A stretch of DNA of 46,559 bases from Gordonia desulfuricans NBRC 100010. Its GTDB lineage: Bacteria > Actinomycetota > Actinomycetes > Mycobacteriales > Mycobacteriaceae. The notes beneath the pieces were generated by a model, which did no database searches, was not told the DNA's origin, and worked only from the letters and a program-made list of their open reading frames with translations. Below are positions 36,638 through 44,780 of this stretch, one piece after another (the first letter of the stretch is position 1; each line of letters opens with the position of its first letter). The position numbers and the translations under genes are program-made. The DNA is taken from contig NZ_BCNF01000079.1 in the NCBI RefSeq assembly GCF_001485495.1, positions 1 to 46,559 of the forward strand, given 5' to 3'.

Positions 36638-38620
36638 ATGACCATCACTGACACCCAGTCCAACCCGCACACCCGGTCCGACCCGAGCATCCCGACCTTC
36701 GCCACACCCCTGACCATCGGTGCCGCCGTCCTGCGCAACAGGTTCGTCTCGGCACCCATGGAGCGCAACTACGGCACCGCCGACGGCCTGCTGACGCGCG
36801 AGTACATCGACTACATCGTGCGTCGCGCACGAGGCGGAGCGGCACTGATCTTCACCGAGGCCTCGTATGTGCGGGCCGACGGCAAGGGCCGGATCCGGCA
36901 GCTCGGCGTCGACACCGACGAGTGCATCCCCGGGCTGACCACCCTCGCGCACGAGGTGCACGAGCACGGTGCGCTGCTCGGCGTCGAGCTCAACCACGGT
37001 GGCCGTACCGCACAGGGTTCGGTCAGCGGGTTCGTCCCGGTCGCGCCGTCGCCGATTCCCTGCGAGGTGGTCGGCGGCCAGATGCCCGAGCAACTCGACG
37101 CCGACGACATCGAGCACATCATCGAGTGTTTCGCCGACGCCGCCGAACGGTGCCACACGGCCGGTGTGGACGTCATCTCGTTGCACGGCGGGCACGGCTA
37201 CCTCATCCACCAGTTCCTGTCACCGGCCTACAACCATCGCAGCGACGAGTGGGCCGAACCCACACTGTTCGTCAACCGGGTGATCGGCGCGGTCCGCGAC
37301 CGTCTCCCGGATATGACTCTGGGCCTGCGGTTCTCGGCCTTCGAGGGCAGCGCCGGAGGCCTCACCGCCGAGCAGACGCGCGAGCGGATGGCCGACGTGG
37401 CGACCGACAAGCTCGACTTCCTCGACGTCTCGGCGGGCAACTACGAAGCGGGCCAGTGGATCATCCAGCCCGGAGAGTGGGAGCGCGGCCTGCTGCGCGG
37501 CCACGCCGATCCGTACGCCCGCGAATTCGACATCCCGGTCGGAGTCGCCGGACGGATCAGCTCACCGGAGACGGCCGAGGCGATCCTCACGTCCGGAAAG
37601 GCCGACTTCCTCAGTATGGCCCGCACCCTGCACGCCGATCCCGACTTCCCCAACCGGGCCATCGCCGGCGAGCGGTACCGCCCGTGCATCGCCTGCAACT
37701 TCTGCATCGACTCGTTGGCCGCGGGGCCGATCCCGTGCACGGTGAACCCGTGGGTGGGACGAGAGGCGGCCGAACCCGAACCGTCGGTCCGGCCGATCCG
37801 TGTGGCCGTGGTCGGCGGTGGGATGGCCGGCCTCGGTGCGGCACGCGAGCTGGCCCGACTCGGCCACCACGTCGACATGTACGAGCAGCGCGAGTACCTC
37901 GGTGGCGACTTCGCGCTCGCCGCACGGCTGCGCGAGTACCCGGAGTACCGCCGGATCATCGACTGGTACCTGGCCGAGATCGGGGTGCTCGACATCTCGT
38001 GTCACACCGGTGTTCGGGTCGATGCCACCACCTTCGGGGTCTCGCGTCCGGACGCGATCGTGCTGGCCACCGGCGCCGACGGCCACGCCCCGGATCTCGA
38101 CGTCGCCGACCGCACGGTGCGCGATGTGCGCGACTTCCTGCGCAGTGGCGATCGGGCTCCCGCGGCGGTCACGATCTATGGCGCAGACCGTGAGGCCGCG
38201 GCGGTCGCCGACGACCTCCTCGCCCACGGCACCCGCGTGGTGATGATCGGTCCGCAGGAGACCATCGCCCACGACGTCGGCCGCCGGGCCAAGATCGTGC
38301 TGCTTCCCCGTCTCGCCGCCGATCCGAATCTCACCGCACACCTCGGCGCCCGGGTCACCTCGGTGCGCGAGGGCAAGGTCCAGATCACCGACGCCGACGG
38401 GCAACGGTGGGTCGACGCACCGGGTGAACTGCTGGTGTCGCAGGGGATCGAACCCTCGAGTGAACTCCTCGTCCAGCTCCGTTCGGTGTCGCCACCGCTC
38501 GGAGTGCACGCGATCGGCGACGCCGGGCGGGACGGCGGATCGGTGCAGGCCGCACTGGTCACCGCCGTCGACATCGCCCGTGAGATCGACTTCCGAGCCG
38601 GAGAGGCGGCCAGCGCATGA
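36638..38620 (+). CDS. Old Yellow Enzyme-type NADH:flavin oxidoreductase with Fe-S and FAD domains
   Basis: This 660-residue protein has the three-part layout of 2,4-dienoyl-CoA reductase/trimethylamine dehydrogenase relatives. Residues 20-345 form an FMN barrel with GVELNHGGR and HGGHGYLIHQFLSPAYNHR. Cysteines C350, C353, C356 and C367 can hold a 4Fe-4S cluster. From 387 there is an FAD/NAD domain (RVAVVGGGMAGLGAARE). Such enzymes reduce or oxidise carbon-carbon double bonds next to a carbonyl. AGGAGG precedes the ATG. The stop overlaps the aldo-keto reductase start (ATGA). In this operon it could act on an enone-like cyclohexene carboxylate, but no known shikimate step needs it, so its substrate is open. 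Confidence 0.85.
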   Translation: MTITDTQSNPHTRSDPSIPTFATPLTIGAAVLRNRFVSAPMERNYGTADGLLTREYIDYIVRRARGGAALIFTEASYVRADGKGRIRQLGVDTDECIPGLTTLAHEVHEHGALLGVELNHGGRTAQGSVSGFVPVAPSPIPCEVVGGQMPEQLDADDIEHIIECFADAAERCHTAGVDVISLHGGHGYLIHQFLSPAYNHRSDEWAEPTLFVNRVIGAVRDRLPDMTLGLRFSAFEGSAGGLTAEQTRERMADVATDKLDFLDVSAGNYEAGQWIIQPGEWERGLLRGHADPYAREFDIPVGVAGRISSPETAEAILTSGKADFLSMARTLHADPDFPNRAIAGERYRPCIACNFCIDSLAAGPIPCTVNPWVGREAAEPEPSVRPIRVAVVGGGMAGLGAARELARLGHHVDMYEQREYLGGDFALAARLREYPEYRRIIDWYLAEIGVLDISCHTGVRVDATTFGVSRPDAIVLATGADGHAPDLDVADRTVRDVRDFLRSGDRAPAAVTIYGADREAAAVADDLLAHGTRVVMIGPQETIAHDVGRRAKIVLLPRLAADPNLTAHLGARVTSVREGKVQITDADGQRWVDAPGELLVSQGIEPSSELLVQLRSVSPPLGVHAIGDAGRDGGSVQAALVTAVDIAREIDFRAGEAASA

Positions 38621-39480
38621 CCACAGAAACAGAATCAGCGGATCCGACATCCCGGCCCGGACGATCGCCGGGCACCGACCTGCGCGCATCCATTCCGTCC
38701 ATCGGGCTGGGGACGTGGCCACTGGTGGGTGACGACGCCGAGAACGCCGTGCGACGCGCGATCGACATCGGCTACCGCCACATCGACACCGCCACGGTCT
38801 ACGGCAACGAGGACGCCGTCGGCCGGGCCGTGGTGGGCACCGACGTACCGCGTGACGAGTTGTTCGTCACCTCGAAACTCCATGGTCCCGAACATATCTC
38901 GGGTGACATCCACGGTGCGGTGGAACGCAGCCTGGACCGGATGGGACTCGACTACCTGGACATGTACCTCATCCACTGGCCATTGCCGCGGTTCGATCGG
39001 TACGTCGAGGCCTTCGACGGCCTGCTGCAGTGCCGCGAGGCCGGACTGATCCGGCACGCCGGGGTGTCGAACTTCCTCGGCAAGCATCTGCGCCGGGTGG
39101 CCGAATCGGTGGGCGAGGCACCGGAACTCGATCAGATCCAGATGGATCCGACGCTGTGCCGCATCCCGGTCCGTCAGGTCGCCGACGAACTCGGCGTCGC
39201 GGTCTCGGCGTGGAGTCCACTGGGCCGCGGCGATGCCCTCGATCATCCGGTGGTCGTCGAGATCGCCGCCGAGCGCGGATACACACCGGCGCAGATCATC
39301 CTGGCGTGGCACCTGGGTCAGGGCGTCATCCCGGTGGCGCGATCGGCCAGCCCTACCCGCCAGGCGGAGAACCTGGCGGCCGGCCAGATCGAGTTGAGTG
39401 CCGCCGAGATCGCCCGCCTCGACCGACTGGACCGTGGCGAGAGCGCGGCCCGCGACGTCGAGACCGAGGAGCACATCTGA
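38617..39480 (+). CDS. Aldo/keto reductase
   Basis: This 287-residue AKR of the 2,5-diketo-gluconate reductase-like branch has the full catalytic tetrad: D57 and Y62 in HIDTATVYGNE, K87 in TSKLHG and H120 in LIHWPLP. VIPVARSASPTRQAEN near the C-terminus is the cofactor-binding segment. In many AKRs this has a Lys at the position taken here by Ala or Arg, so cofactor preference is unclear. The start overlaps the flavoprotein stop (ATGA), and the stop shares one base with the next start (TGATG). It should reduce a carbonyl, or oxidise a hydroxyl, on a ring acid of the pathway; the substrate is not known. Confidence 0.87.
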   Translation: MTTETESADPTSRPGRSPGTDLRASIPSIGLGTWPLVGDDAENAVRRAIDIGYRHIDTATVYGNEDAVGRAVVGTDVPRDELFVTSKLHGPEHISGDIHGAVERSLDRMGLDYLDMYLIHWPLPRFDRYVEAFDGLLQCREAGLIRHAGVSNFLGKHLRRVAESVGEAPELDQIQMDPTLCRIPVRQVADELGVAVSAWSPLGRGDALDHPVVVEIAAERGYTPAQIILAWHLGQGVIPVARSASPTRQAENLAAGQIELSAAEIARLDRLDRGESAARDVETEEHI

Positions 39481-40559
39481 TGACGCTGCGTATCGCCATC
39501 ATCGGTTGCGGCAAGGTCGCCGGAAGCCACGCCCGTGCCTTGCGTCAGGTGGATGGGGTCGAGCTGATCGCCTGCTGCGACACCCAGATCGATCGCGCGC
39601 AGCGGTTCGCCGCCGACCACGGCATCCCCGAGGCCAGGGACAGCATCGACGCGGTGCTGGCGCTGCGGCCCGATGCCATCACGGTGTGTACGCCGCACCC
39701 GGCGCACGAGTCCGCGGTGGTCGCCGCCGCCGAGGCCGGTGTCCACGTGCTGTGCGAGAAGCCCATCGCCGTCGACCTCGCCGCGGCCGACCGGATGATC
39801 GCCGCCACCGAACGGGCCGGGGTGATCTTCGGCGTCGTCTTCCAGCGTCGGTTGTGGCCTGCCGCACAACGGATTCGGGCCGCCATCGACGACGGCAGGA
39901 TCGGCACCCCCATCCTCGGTGAGGTGTCGGTGCTGTTGCACCGTCCCACCGGGTACTACGCATCCGACCCGTGGCGGGGCCGCTGGGACACCGATGGCGG
40001 GGGAGTGCTGATGACCCAGGCCATCCATCAGATCGATCTTCTCCAATGGTTCTGTGGCACTCCCGTTTCGGTGACCGGGTTCATCCGGACCCACACGCAC
40101 GGAGAACACATCGAGACCGAGGACAGCGCCTCGGCGGTCGTCGCCTTCGAGTCCGGTGCCACCGCCACCATCACCGCGACCACCGCGTTGTCGCACAACC
40201 TCGGCAACCGGGTCACCGTCGTCGGCGCCGGCGGGGCGACCGGAAGTGTCCTGGAGTTCCCCGAGGGACACGAGGGCGTCACCGAACTGTGGACGGTCGA
40301 GGGAGAGGTGGAGTTCACCCCGGTGTTCCGCCCCGATGTCCCGGCCCACCAGGACATCGCCGACATCAACAGTCGGCTCACGCCATTTCACATATTGCAG
40401 ATCCAGGACTTCGTCGACGCGGTCCGCGAGGGCCGCAGGCCGATGGTGACCGGAGCCGATGCCCGCACCTCGCTGGCCATCGTCACCGCGATCTACGAGT
40501 CCGCACGAACGGGCCGGCCAGTGGAGCCGGCCCGACAGGAAAGGGGAGTGCTCTCGTGA
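39480..40559 (+). CDS. Gfo/Idh/MocA-family oxidoreductase
   Basis: This 359-residue enzyme has an N-terminal Rossmann domain (IAIIGCGKVAGSHARAL) and the family's EKP motif (E93-K94-P95). In its second domain GGGVLMTQAIHQIDLLQW carries the usual catalytic-region histidine. Family members oxidise hydroxyl groups of sugars, inositols and other cyclic polyols with NAD(P). Asp34 after the second strand (ACCDTQ) favours NAD. It is coupled on both sides, by TGATG upstream and GTGA downstream, so it belongs firmly to this pathway. Oxidation of a ring hydroxyl of a quinate- or shikimate-like acid would fit. The substrate is inferred from context only. Confidence 0.85.
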   Translation: MTLRIAIIGCGKVAGSHARALRQVDGVELIACCDTQIDRAQRFAADHGIPEARDSIDAVLALRPDAITVCTPHPAHESAVVAAAEAGVHVLCEKPIAVDLAAADRMIAATERAGVIFGVVFQRRLWPAAQRIRAAIDDGRIGTPILGEVSVLLHRPTGYYASDPWRGRWDTDGGGVLMTQAIHQIDLLQWFCGTPVSVTGFIRTHTHGEHIETEDSASAVVAFESGATATITATTALSHNLGNRVTVVGAGGATGSVLEFPEGHEGVTELWTVEGEVEFTPVFRPDVPAHQDIADINSRLTPFHILQIQDFVDAVREGRRPMVTGADARTSLAIVTAIYESARTGRPVEPARQERGVLS

Positions 40560-42277
40560 CCGAGGAGCTCACCGGCAGAGAAGAATTCGACGTCGTCGTG
40601 ATCGGCTCAGGGGCCGGCGGACTGTCGGCGGCGGTGGCCGCGGCACACGAGGGTGCACGCGTCCTCGTCGTCGAGAAGTCGCCCGTGTGCGGCGGTGCCA
40701 CCGCCTGGTCGGGCGGCTGGATGTGGACCCCGCGTCATCGGTTCGCCCGGGCCGCCGGTGTGCACGAGGACGTCGAGGCACCCAAGTCCTACCTGCGCGC
40801 CCGGCTGGGCGACAACTTCGACGAGCCGAAGGTCGACGCCTACCTGGCCGGGGCACCGCAGATGGTGGACTTCTTCGAGGAGAAGACCGCCCTGCAGTTC
40901 ACCCCGGGGGCCGGGGTCGCCGACATCCACGGAAGCAGCCCCGGTGCCGCCGACGGCCATCGTCAGGTCGGCCCCACGCCGGTGCGCCTGACCGAACTCG
41001 GGCCGGAGGTGGCCGAGGTCCTGCGCCGTCAGATGTTCGAGACGTCGTTCCTCGGCATGGGCATCATGGCCGGCCCCGACCTGCAGGCATTCCTGCACTC
41101 CACGCGGTCGGTGCGGGCCTTCACCCACTGCGCCCGCCGGGTGACCCGGCACATGCTCGACCTCGCGGTGTACCGCCGAGGCCAGAGTCTGGTCAACGGC
41201 ACCGCGCTGGTGGGTCGCCTCCTGCGGTCGGCATTCGACGCCGGGGTGCAGATCAGGGTCGGCACGGCCGCGACCTCCTTGCTCACCGAGGACGGGCGGG
41301 TCACCGGCGTGCGTCTGGCCGGTCCGGGCGACAGCTACACCGTGGCGGCGCGACGCGGCGTCGTCCTGGCCACCGGCGGCTTCAGCCACGACGTCGACCT
41401 GCGCCGCGAGACCTTCGCCCGCACGCCGACCGGGCGTGAGCACTGGACGCTCCCACCTGCCGGGACCACGACCGGCGACGGTCTGCGTCTGGCCACCACG
41501 GTCGGCGGCCGGCTGGACGACTCGACCGCCTCGGCAGCGGCCTACTGCCCGGTGTCGCGGGTCCGTTATGTCACCGGACGGACCGGGGTGTTCCCGCACA
41601 TCCTCGACCGCGGCAAGCCCGGCGTCATCGGCGTGGTCCGCAACGGTAGCCGATTTGTCAACGAGGCCAACGGTTATCACGACTACACGCTCGGCATGCT
41701 CGATGCGGTCGCCGAGGGCGACGAGGTGTGCTCGTGGCTGATCGCCGACGCCGCATACCTGCGCCGCTATCCGCTGGGCATCGCCAAACCGTTCCCGGTA
41801 CCGCGGTTGAACCACCGGCTGTCGGGGTATCTCGTGAAGGGACGCACGCTCGCCGATCTCGCACGGCGCTGCGGGATCGATCCCCACGGCCTGGAGAAGA
41901 CGGTGTCGATGTTCAACGAGGGTGCACGCCGGGGCGAGGACCCCGACTTCGGTCGAGGCACGTCGGTGTTCAACCGGGCATCCGGCGACCCCGATAATCC
42001 GTGGCCCAATCCCACCCTGGCGCCGATCGAGAAGGGACCGTTCTACGCGGTCAAGGTGGTGCCGGGAAGCTTCGGCACGTTCGCCGGTGTGGCCACCGAC
42101 GAGCGTTCGCGGGTGCTCGATGCCGACGACGCACCCATCGACGGCCTGTACGCGGTCGGCGTCGACCAGGCCAGCGTCATGGGCGGCCACTATCCATCCG
42201 GTGGCATCAACATCGGGCCCGCCATGACCTTCGGCTACCTCACCGGAATCGAACTGGGACGGGCGGTGACCCGATGA
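40556..42277 (+). CDS. FAD-dependent dehydrogenase, KstD/fumarate-reductase-like
   Basis: This 573-residue flavoprotein starts at a GTG overlapping the previous stop. It has an FAD motif VVVIGSGAGGLSAA (G17, G19, G22) ending in E40. The CGGATAWSGGWMW segment and the C-terminal GVDQASVMGGHYPSGGINIGPAMTFGYLTG segment are typical of 3-ketosteroid dehydrogenases and related alpha,beta-desaturases. Such enzymes introduce a double bond next to a ketone. In cyclohexane-carboxylate degraders, FAD desaturases of this kind turn 4-oxocyclohexanecarboxylate into 4-hydroxybenzoate. Here the enzyme could aromatise or desaturate an oxo-ring acid on the way to protocatechuate. A steroid substrate is unlikely, as no other steroid gene is present. 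Confidence 0.83.
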   Translation: MTEELTGREEFDVVVIGSGAGGLSAAVAAAHEGARVLVVEKSPVCGGATAWSGGWMWTPRHRFARAAGVHEDVEAPKSYLRARLGDNFDEPKVDAYLAGAPQMVDFFEEKTALQFTPGAGVADIHGSSPGAADGHRQVGPTPVRLTELGPEVAEVLRRQMFETSFLGMGIMAGPDLQAFLHSTRSVRAFTHCARRVTRHMLDLAVYRRGQSLVNGTALVGRLLRSAFDAGVQIRVGTAATSLLTEDGRVTGVRLAGPGDSYTVAARRGVVLATGGFSHDVDLRRETFARTPTGREHWTLPPAGTTTGDGLRLATTVGGRLDDSTASAAAYCPVSRVRYVTGRTGVFPHILDRGKPGVIGVVRNGSRFVNEANGYHDYTLGMLDAVAEGDEVCSWLIADAAYLRRYPLGIAKPFPVPRLNHRLSGYLVKGRTLADLARRCGIDPHGLEKTVSMFNEGARRGEDPDFGRGTSVFNRASGDPDNPWPNPTLAPIEKGPFYAVKVVPGSFGTFAGVATDERSRVLDADDAPIDGLYAVGVDQASVMGGHYPSGGINIGPAMTFGYLTGIELGRAVTR

Positions 42278-43098
42278 GCGTCTCGTGGGGTCTGGCCGCG
42301 CTGACGGTTCTCGACGTCGAACCCTGTGACCACATCGGTCTGGCCGAGCGACACGGGTTCGACACACTCGGTCTGCGGCTGCTGCCCGCGGCGCCCGGCA
42401 CCACCGCATATCCACTGCACACCGAGCCGGCTGCGCTGCGAAAGGTACTGGCCCGTCTGACGGACTCGCCCGTGGAGGTCTTCGATGTGGAGATCGTCCG
42501 TCTTGCAGAGGATTTCGCTGTCGAGAACTTCCGTCCGATGCTCGACACCGCAGCCCAGCTGGGCGCCCGGGCGGTCCTGGTGGCCGGCGACGACCCCGAC
42601 CTGACCCGGCTTGCGGACTCGTATGCCGCACTGGCCGATCTGTGCGGCGGATACGGCATCGCGGCGAGCCTCGAGTTCATGCCGTGGACCGCGGTTCCCG
42701 ACGCCGCCACCGCGCTGTCCATCGTGCGTCAGGCGGACGGGCCGGCACGATCGGTCCTGGTCGACACGTTGCACGCGGGTCGTTCGGCGACCACCCTCGA
42801 CGATCTGAGGGGCATTCCGCACGAGTGGATTCACTACGCCCAACTGTGCGATGGGTCGGTGCCGACACCGTCCACCGACGCCGAGCTGATCCGCCAGGCA
42901 CGAGAGGAGCGACTCGTACCGGGCGACGGCGGCCTCGACCTCTCCGGCATGCTGGGCGCCCTCCCGCCGGACACACCGATCAGCGTCGAATTGCCCAACG
43001 AACTGCAGCGGCAGGCGATGGGCACCGGGGCATGGCTCGATCGTCTGCTCGCGGCGTCGAAGTCGGTGGTGCAGAGCCGGGTGAACCCCGCGGTCTGA
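42274..43098 (+). CDS. Sugar-isomerase-fold TIM-barrel protein, candidate 3-dehydroshikimate dehydratase
   Basis: This 274-residue member of the xylose-isomerase-like/AP endonuclease 2 TIM-barrel fold has a plausible metal and substrate set: E134 (SLEFMPW), D164 and H167 (VDTLHAG), Q190 (AQLCDG) and E239 (VELPNE). One branch of this fold (AsbF/QuiC/QsuB-N type) dehydrates 3-dehydroshikimate to protocatechuate. That is exactly the step needed between the shikimate dehydrogenase upstream and pcaHG downstream. Other branches epimerise or dehydrate inosose-type sugars, and the Gfo/Idh neighbour would suit those too. The start overlaps the flavoprotein stop (ATGA). It is the last gene before the hairpin at 43106. 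The dehydratase role is an inference from pathway logic. Confidence 0.7.
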   Translation: MSVSWGLAALTVLDVEPCDHIGLAERHGFDTLGLRLLPAAPGTTAYPLHTEPAALRKVLARLTDSPVEVFDVEIVRLAEDFAVENFRPMLDTAAQLGARAVLVAGDDPDLTRLADSYAALADLCGGYGIAASLEFMPWTAVPDAATALSIVRQADGPARSVLVDTLHAGRSATTLDDLRGIPHEWIHYAQLCDGSVPTPSTDAELIRQAREERLVPGDGGLDLSGMLGALPPDTPISVELPNELQRQAMGTGAWLDRLLAASKSVVQSRVNPAV

Positions 43099-43105
43099 GA
43101 TCGTC

Positions 43106-43142
43106 CTGCGCCCGCCCTGGCCAACCGCCACGGCGGGCGCAG
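43106..43142 (+). terminator. Strong hairpin ending the shikimate-type operon
   Basis: CTGCGCCCGCC (43106-43116) pairs perfectly over 11 bases with GGCGGGCGCAG (43132-43142) around a 15-base loop. It begins seven bases after the isomerase-fold gene stops. There is no T-run after it, as is common in actinobacteria. It separates this operon from pcaHGBC. Confidence 0.7.
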
Positions 43143-43178
43143 TGCTGTGCTCGGGCAGTGCGCTCAACAACGATCCCA

Positions 43179-43197
43179 ACTTTCACTGAGTGGAAGT
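43179..43197. promoter_or_regulatory. 19-bp near-palindrome upstream of pcaH, operator candidate
   Basis: ACTTTCACTGAGTGGAAGT matches its reverse complement at 16 of 19 positions. It lies 180 bases upstream of the pcaH ATG, inside the 278-base gap 43099-43376 that holds no gene. A TACGAT at 43228-43233 could be the -10 element downstream of it. No regulator gene of the PcaR/IclR or MarR type is nearby, so the binding protein would be encoded elsewhere or be the LysR at 33183. Confidence 0.45.
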
Positions 43198-43376
43198 CCG
43201 ACATCGACTCCCCGATGTGACGCCGCTTACGATCGACCCACCGCAGAACATCGTGGGACACCGGCAGCGCAGAACGATCCGCCGGCATCACGCCCACACA
43301 ACGGCACGGACCCAGCCCACTTCCCGGTCCGCGCCGGTCCCCAGACCGCATCACTTTCACAGAAGGGTTTCCCAGG

Positions 43377-44216
43377 ATGGCCACACCACTGATCTCCGAC
43401 GCCGCCGGGCAGTCGGCATCCGTCGCGGACGAGACCCCGGTGTCGTCGGACGCCGCGGCAGGCAGTCAACGCCAGATCTCCGAGGAGATCGCCCGGATCG
43501 GGCACGACTACGCCTCCGCACAGTCCGCCGGAGCAGCACCGGAAACCGCTCCGCGCCTGAACTTCCCGCCGTATCGGTCGAGTCTCCTCCGGCATCCGAC
43601 CAAGAACTTCCATCATTCCGACCCCGAGGGCATCGAACTCTGGTCTCCGGCATTCGGCCACCGTGACGTCGACCCGCTCGAGGCCGATCTCACCATCCAG
43701 CACGGTGGCGATCCCGTCGGCGAGCGCCTCGTCGTGACCGGACGGGTCCTCGACGGTTCCGGCCGCCCGGTCCGCAACCAGCTCGTCGAGGTGTGGCAGG
43801 CCAACGCGGCCGGCCGCTACATCCACAAGCGTGACCAGCATCCGGCGCCGATCGATCCCAACTTCACCGGTGTCGGCCGCTGCCTCACCGACGACGACGG
43901 CTGGTACCGGTTCACCACCATCAAGCCGGGTCCGTACCCGTGGAAGAACCATCACAACGCGTGGCGACCCGCCCACATCCACTTCTCGGTGTTCGGAACC
44001 GCGTTCACACAGCGCCTGGTCACCCAGATGTACTTCCCCGGCGATCCGCTGTTCGCCTTCGATCCGATCTATCAGGCCATCGTCGACCAGCAGGCACGTG
44101 ACCGTCTCGTCGCGTCCTACGATCATGACCTGACCCAGCACGAATGGTGCACCGGCTACCGCTGGGACATCGTGCTCACCGGCGATGCCTCGACCCCCAT
44201 GGAGGAGGACCAGTGA
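43377..44216 (+). CDS. pcaH: Protocatechuate 3,4-dioxygenase beta subunit
   Basis: This 279-residue subunit carries the non-haem ferric iron site. Ligands are Y148 (AAGRYIHKRDQH), Y187 (KPGPYPWKN), H200 and H202 (RPAHIHFSV), the standard 2-Tyr 2-His set. With PcaG it cleaves protocatechuate between the two hydroxyls to 3-carboxy-cis,cis-muconate in the cytoplasm. The first 55 or so residues are a polar, Ala/Ser-rich extension not usual in PcaH (about 240 residues). The ATG at 43377 has GAAGGG 12 bases upstream, so I keep it. The gene starts a four-gene operon; its stop overlaps the pcaG start (GTGA). Confidence 0.96.
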   Translation: MATPLISDAAGQSASVADETPVSSDAAAGSQRQISEEIARIGHDYASAQSAGAAPETAPRLNFPPYRSSLLRHPTKNFHHSDPEGIELWSPAFGHRDVDPLEADLTIQHGGDPVGERLVVTGRVLDGSGRPVRNQLVEVWQANAAGRYIHKRDQHPAPIDPNFTGVGRCLTDDDGWYRFTTIKPGPYPWKNHHNAWRPAHIHFSVFGTAFTQRLVTQMYFPGDPLFAFDPIYQAIVDQQARDRLVASYDHDLTQHEWCTGYRWDIVLTGDASTPMEEDQ

Positions 44217-44767
44217 CCCTCGCACCCACCCCCGGCCAGACCGTCGGCCCGTTCTTCCACTACGCACTACCGTTCTCGAGTGGCGCCGAACTCGTCCCGT
44301 CCGGACACCCTGACCGAATCCGTCTGCACGGCACCATCTTCGACGGTGCGGGCAACCCGGTCCCGGATGCTCTCGTCGAGATCTGGCAGCCGGACGGCGA
44401 CGGCATCGTGTCCCGTGACCCCGGATCCCTGCGGCGAGACGGCTTCACCTTCACCGGATTCGGTCGCGTACAGACCGATCGGGTCGGTCACTACAGCTTC
44501 TCGACGGTGGCACCCGGCCCGATGTCCGATGGTGCCGCACCATTCTTCTCGGTCTGCGTCTTCGCCCGCGGTCTCCTCGATCGCCTCTTCACCCGCGCCT
44601 ATCTGCCCGACGGCGTCCGTGCCCTCGCATCCGACACGGTGCTCGGCTCGGTCCCCGACGACCGGCGTGCCACCCTGATCGCGACCAAGGACCGCGACGG
44701 CTACCGGTTCGACATCCACCTGCAGGGCGAGGCCGAGACGGTCTTCCTCGACCACAGTGGCCGATGA
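44213..44767 (+). CDS. pcaG: Protocatechuate 3,4-dioxygenase alpha subunit
   Basis: The protein has 184 residues from the GTG at 44213, which overlaps the pcaH stop and has GGAGGAGG just upstream. The open frame back to 44144 overlaps pcaH and is not used. The start LAPTPGQTVGPFFHYALP is typical of PcaG. The barrel motifs VEIWQPDGDG, FTGFGRVQTD and APFFSVCVFARGLLDRLFTRAYLPD follow. As expected for the alpha subunit, it lacks the iron ligand set. It packs with PcaH to form the active dioxygenase. Its 3' end lies close to or just overlaps pcaB. Confidence 0.95.
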   Translation: MTLAPTPGQTVGPFFHYALPFSSGAELVPSGHPDRIRLHGTIFDGAGNPVPDALVEIWQPDGDGIVSRDPGSLRRDGFTFTGFGRVQTDRVGHYSFSTVAPGPMSDGAAPFFSVCVFARGLLDRLFTRAYLPDGVRALASDTVLGSVPDDRRATLIATKDRDGYRFDIHLQGEAETVFLDHSGR

Positions 44768-44780
44768 TGCCGGCACTGCG

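Noticed and set aside
40556..42277. Steroid degradation enzyme (true KstD)
   Set aside because: No other steroid catabolic gene is in the window, and the operon context is cyclohexane-type acids.
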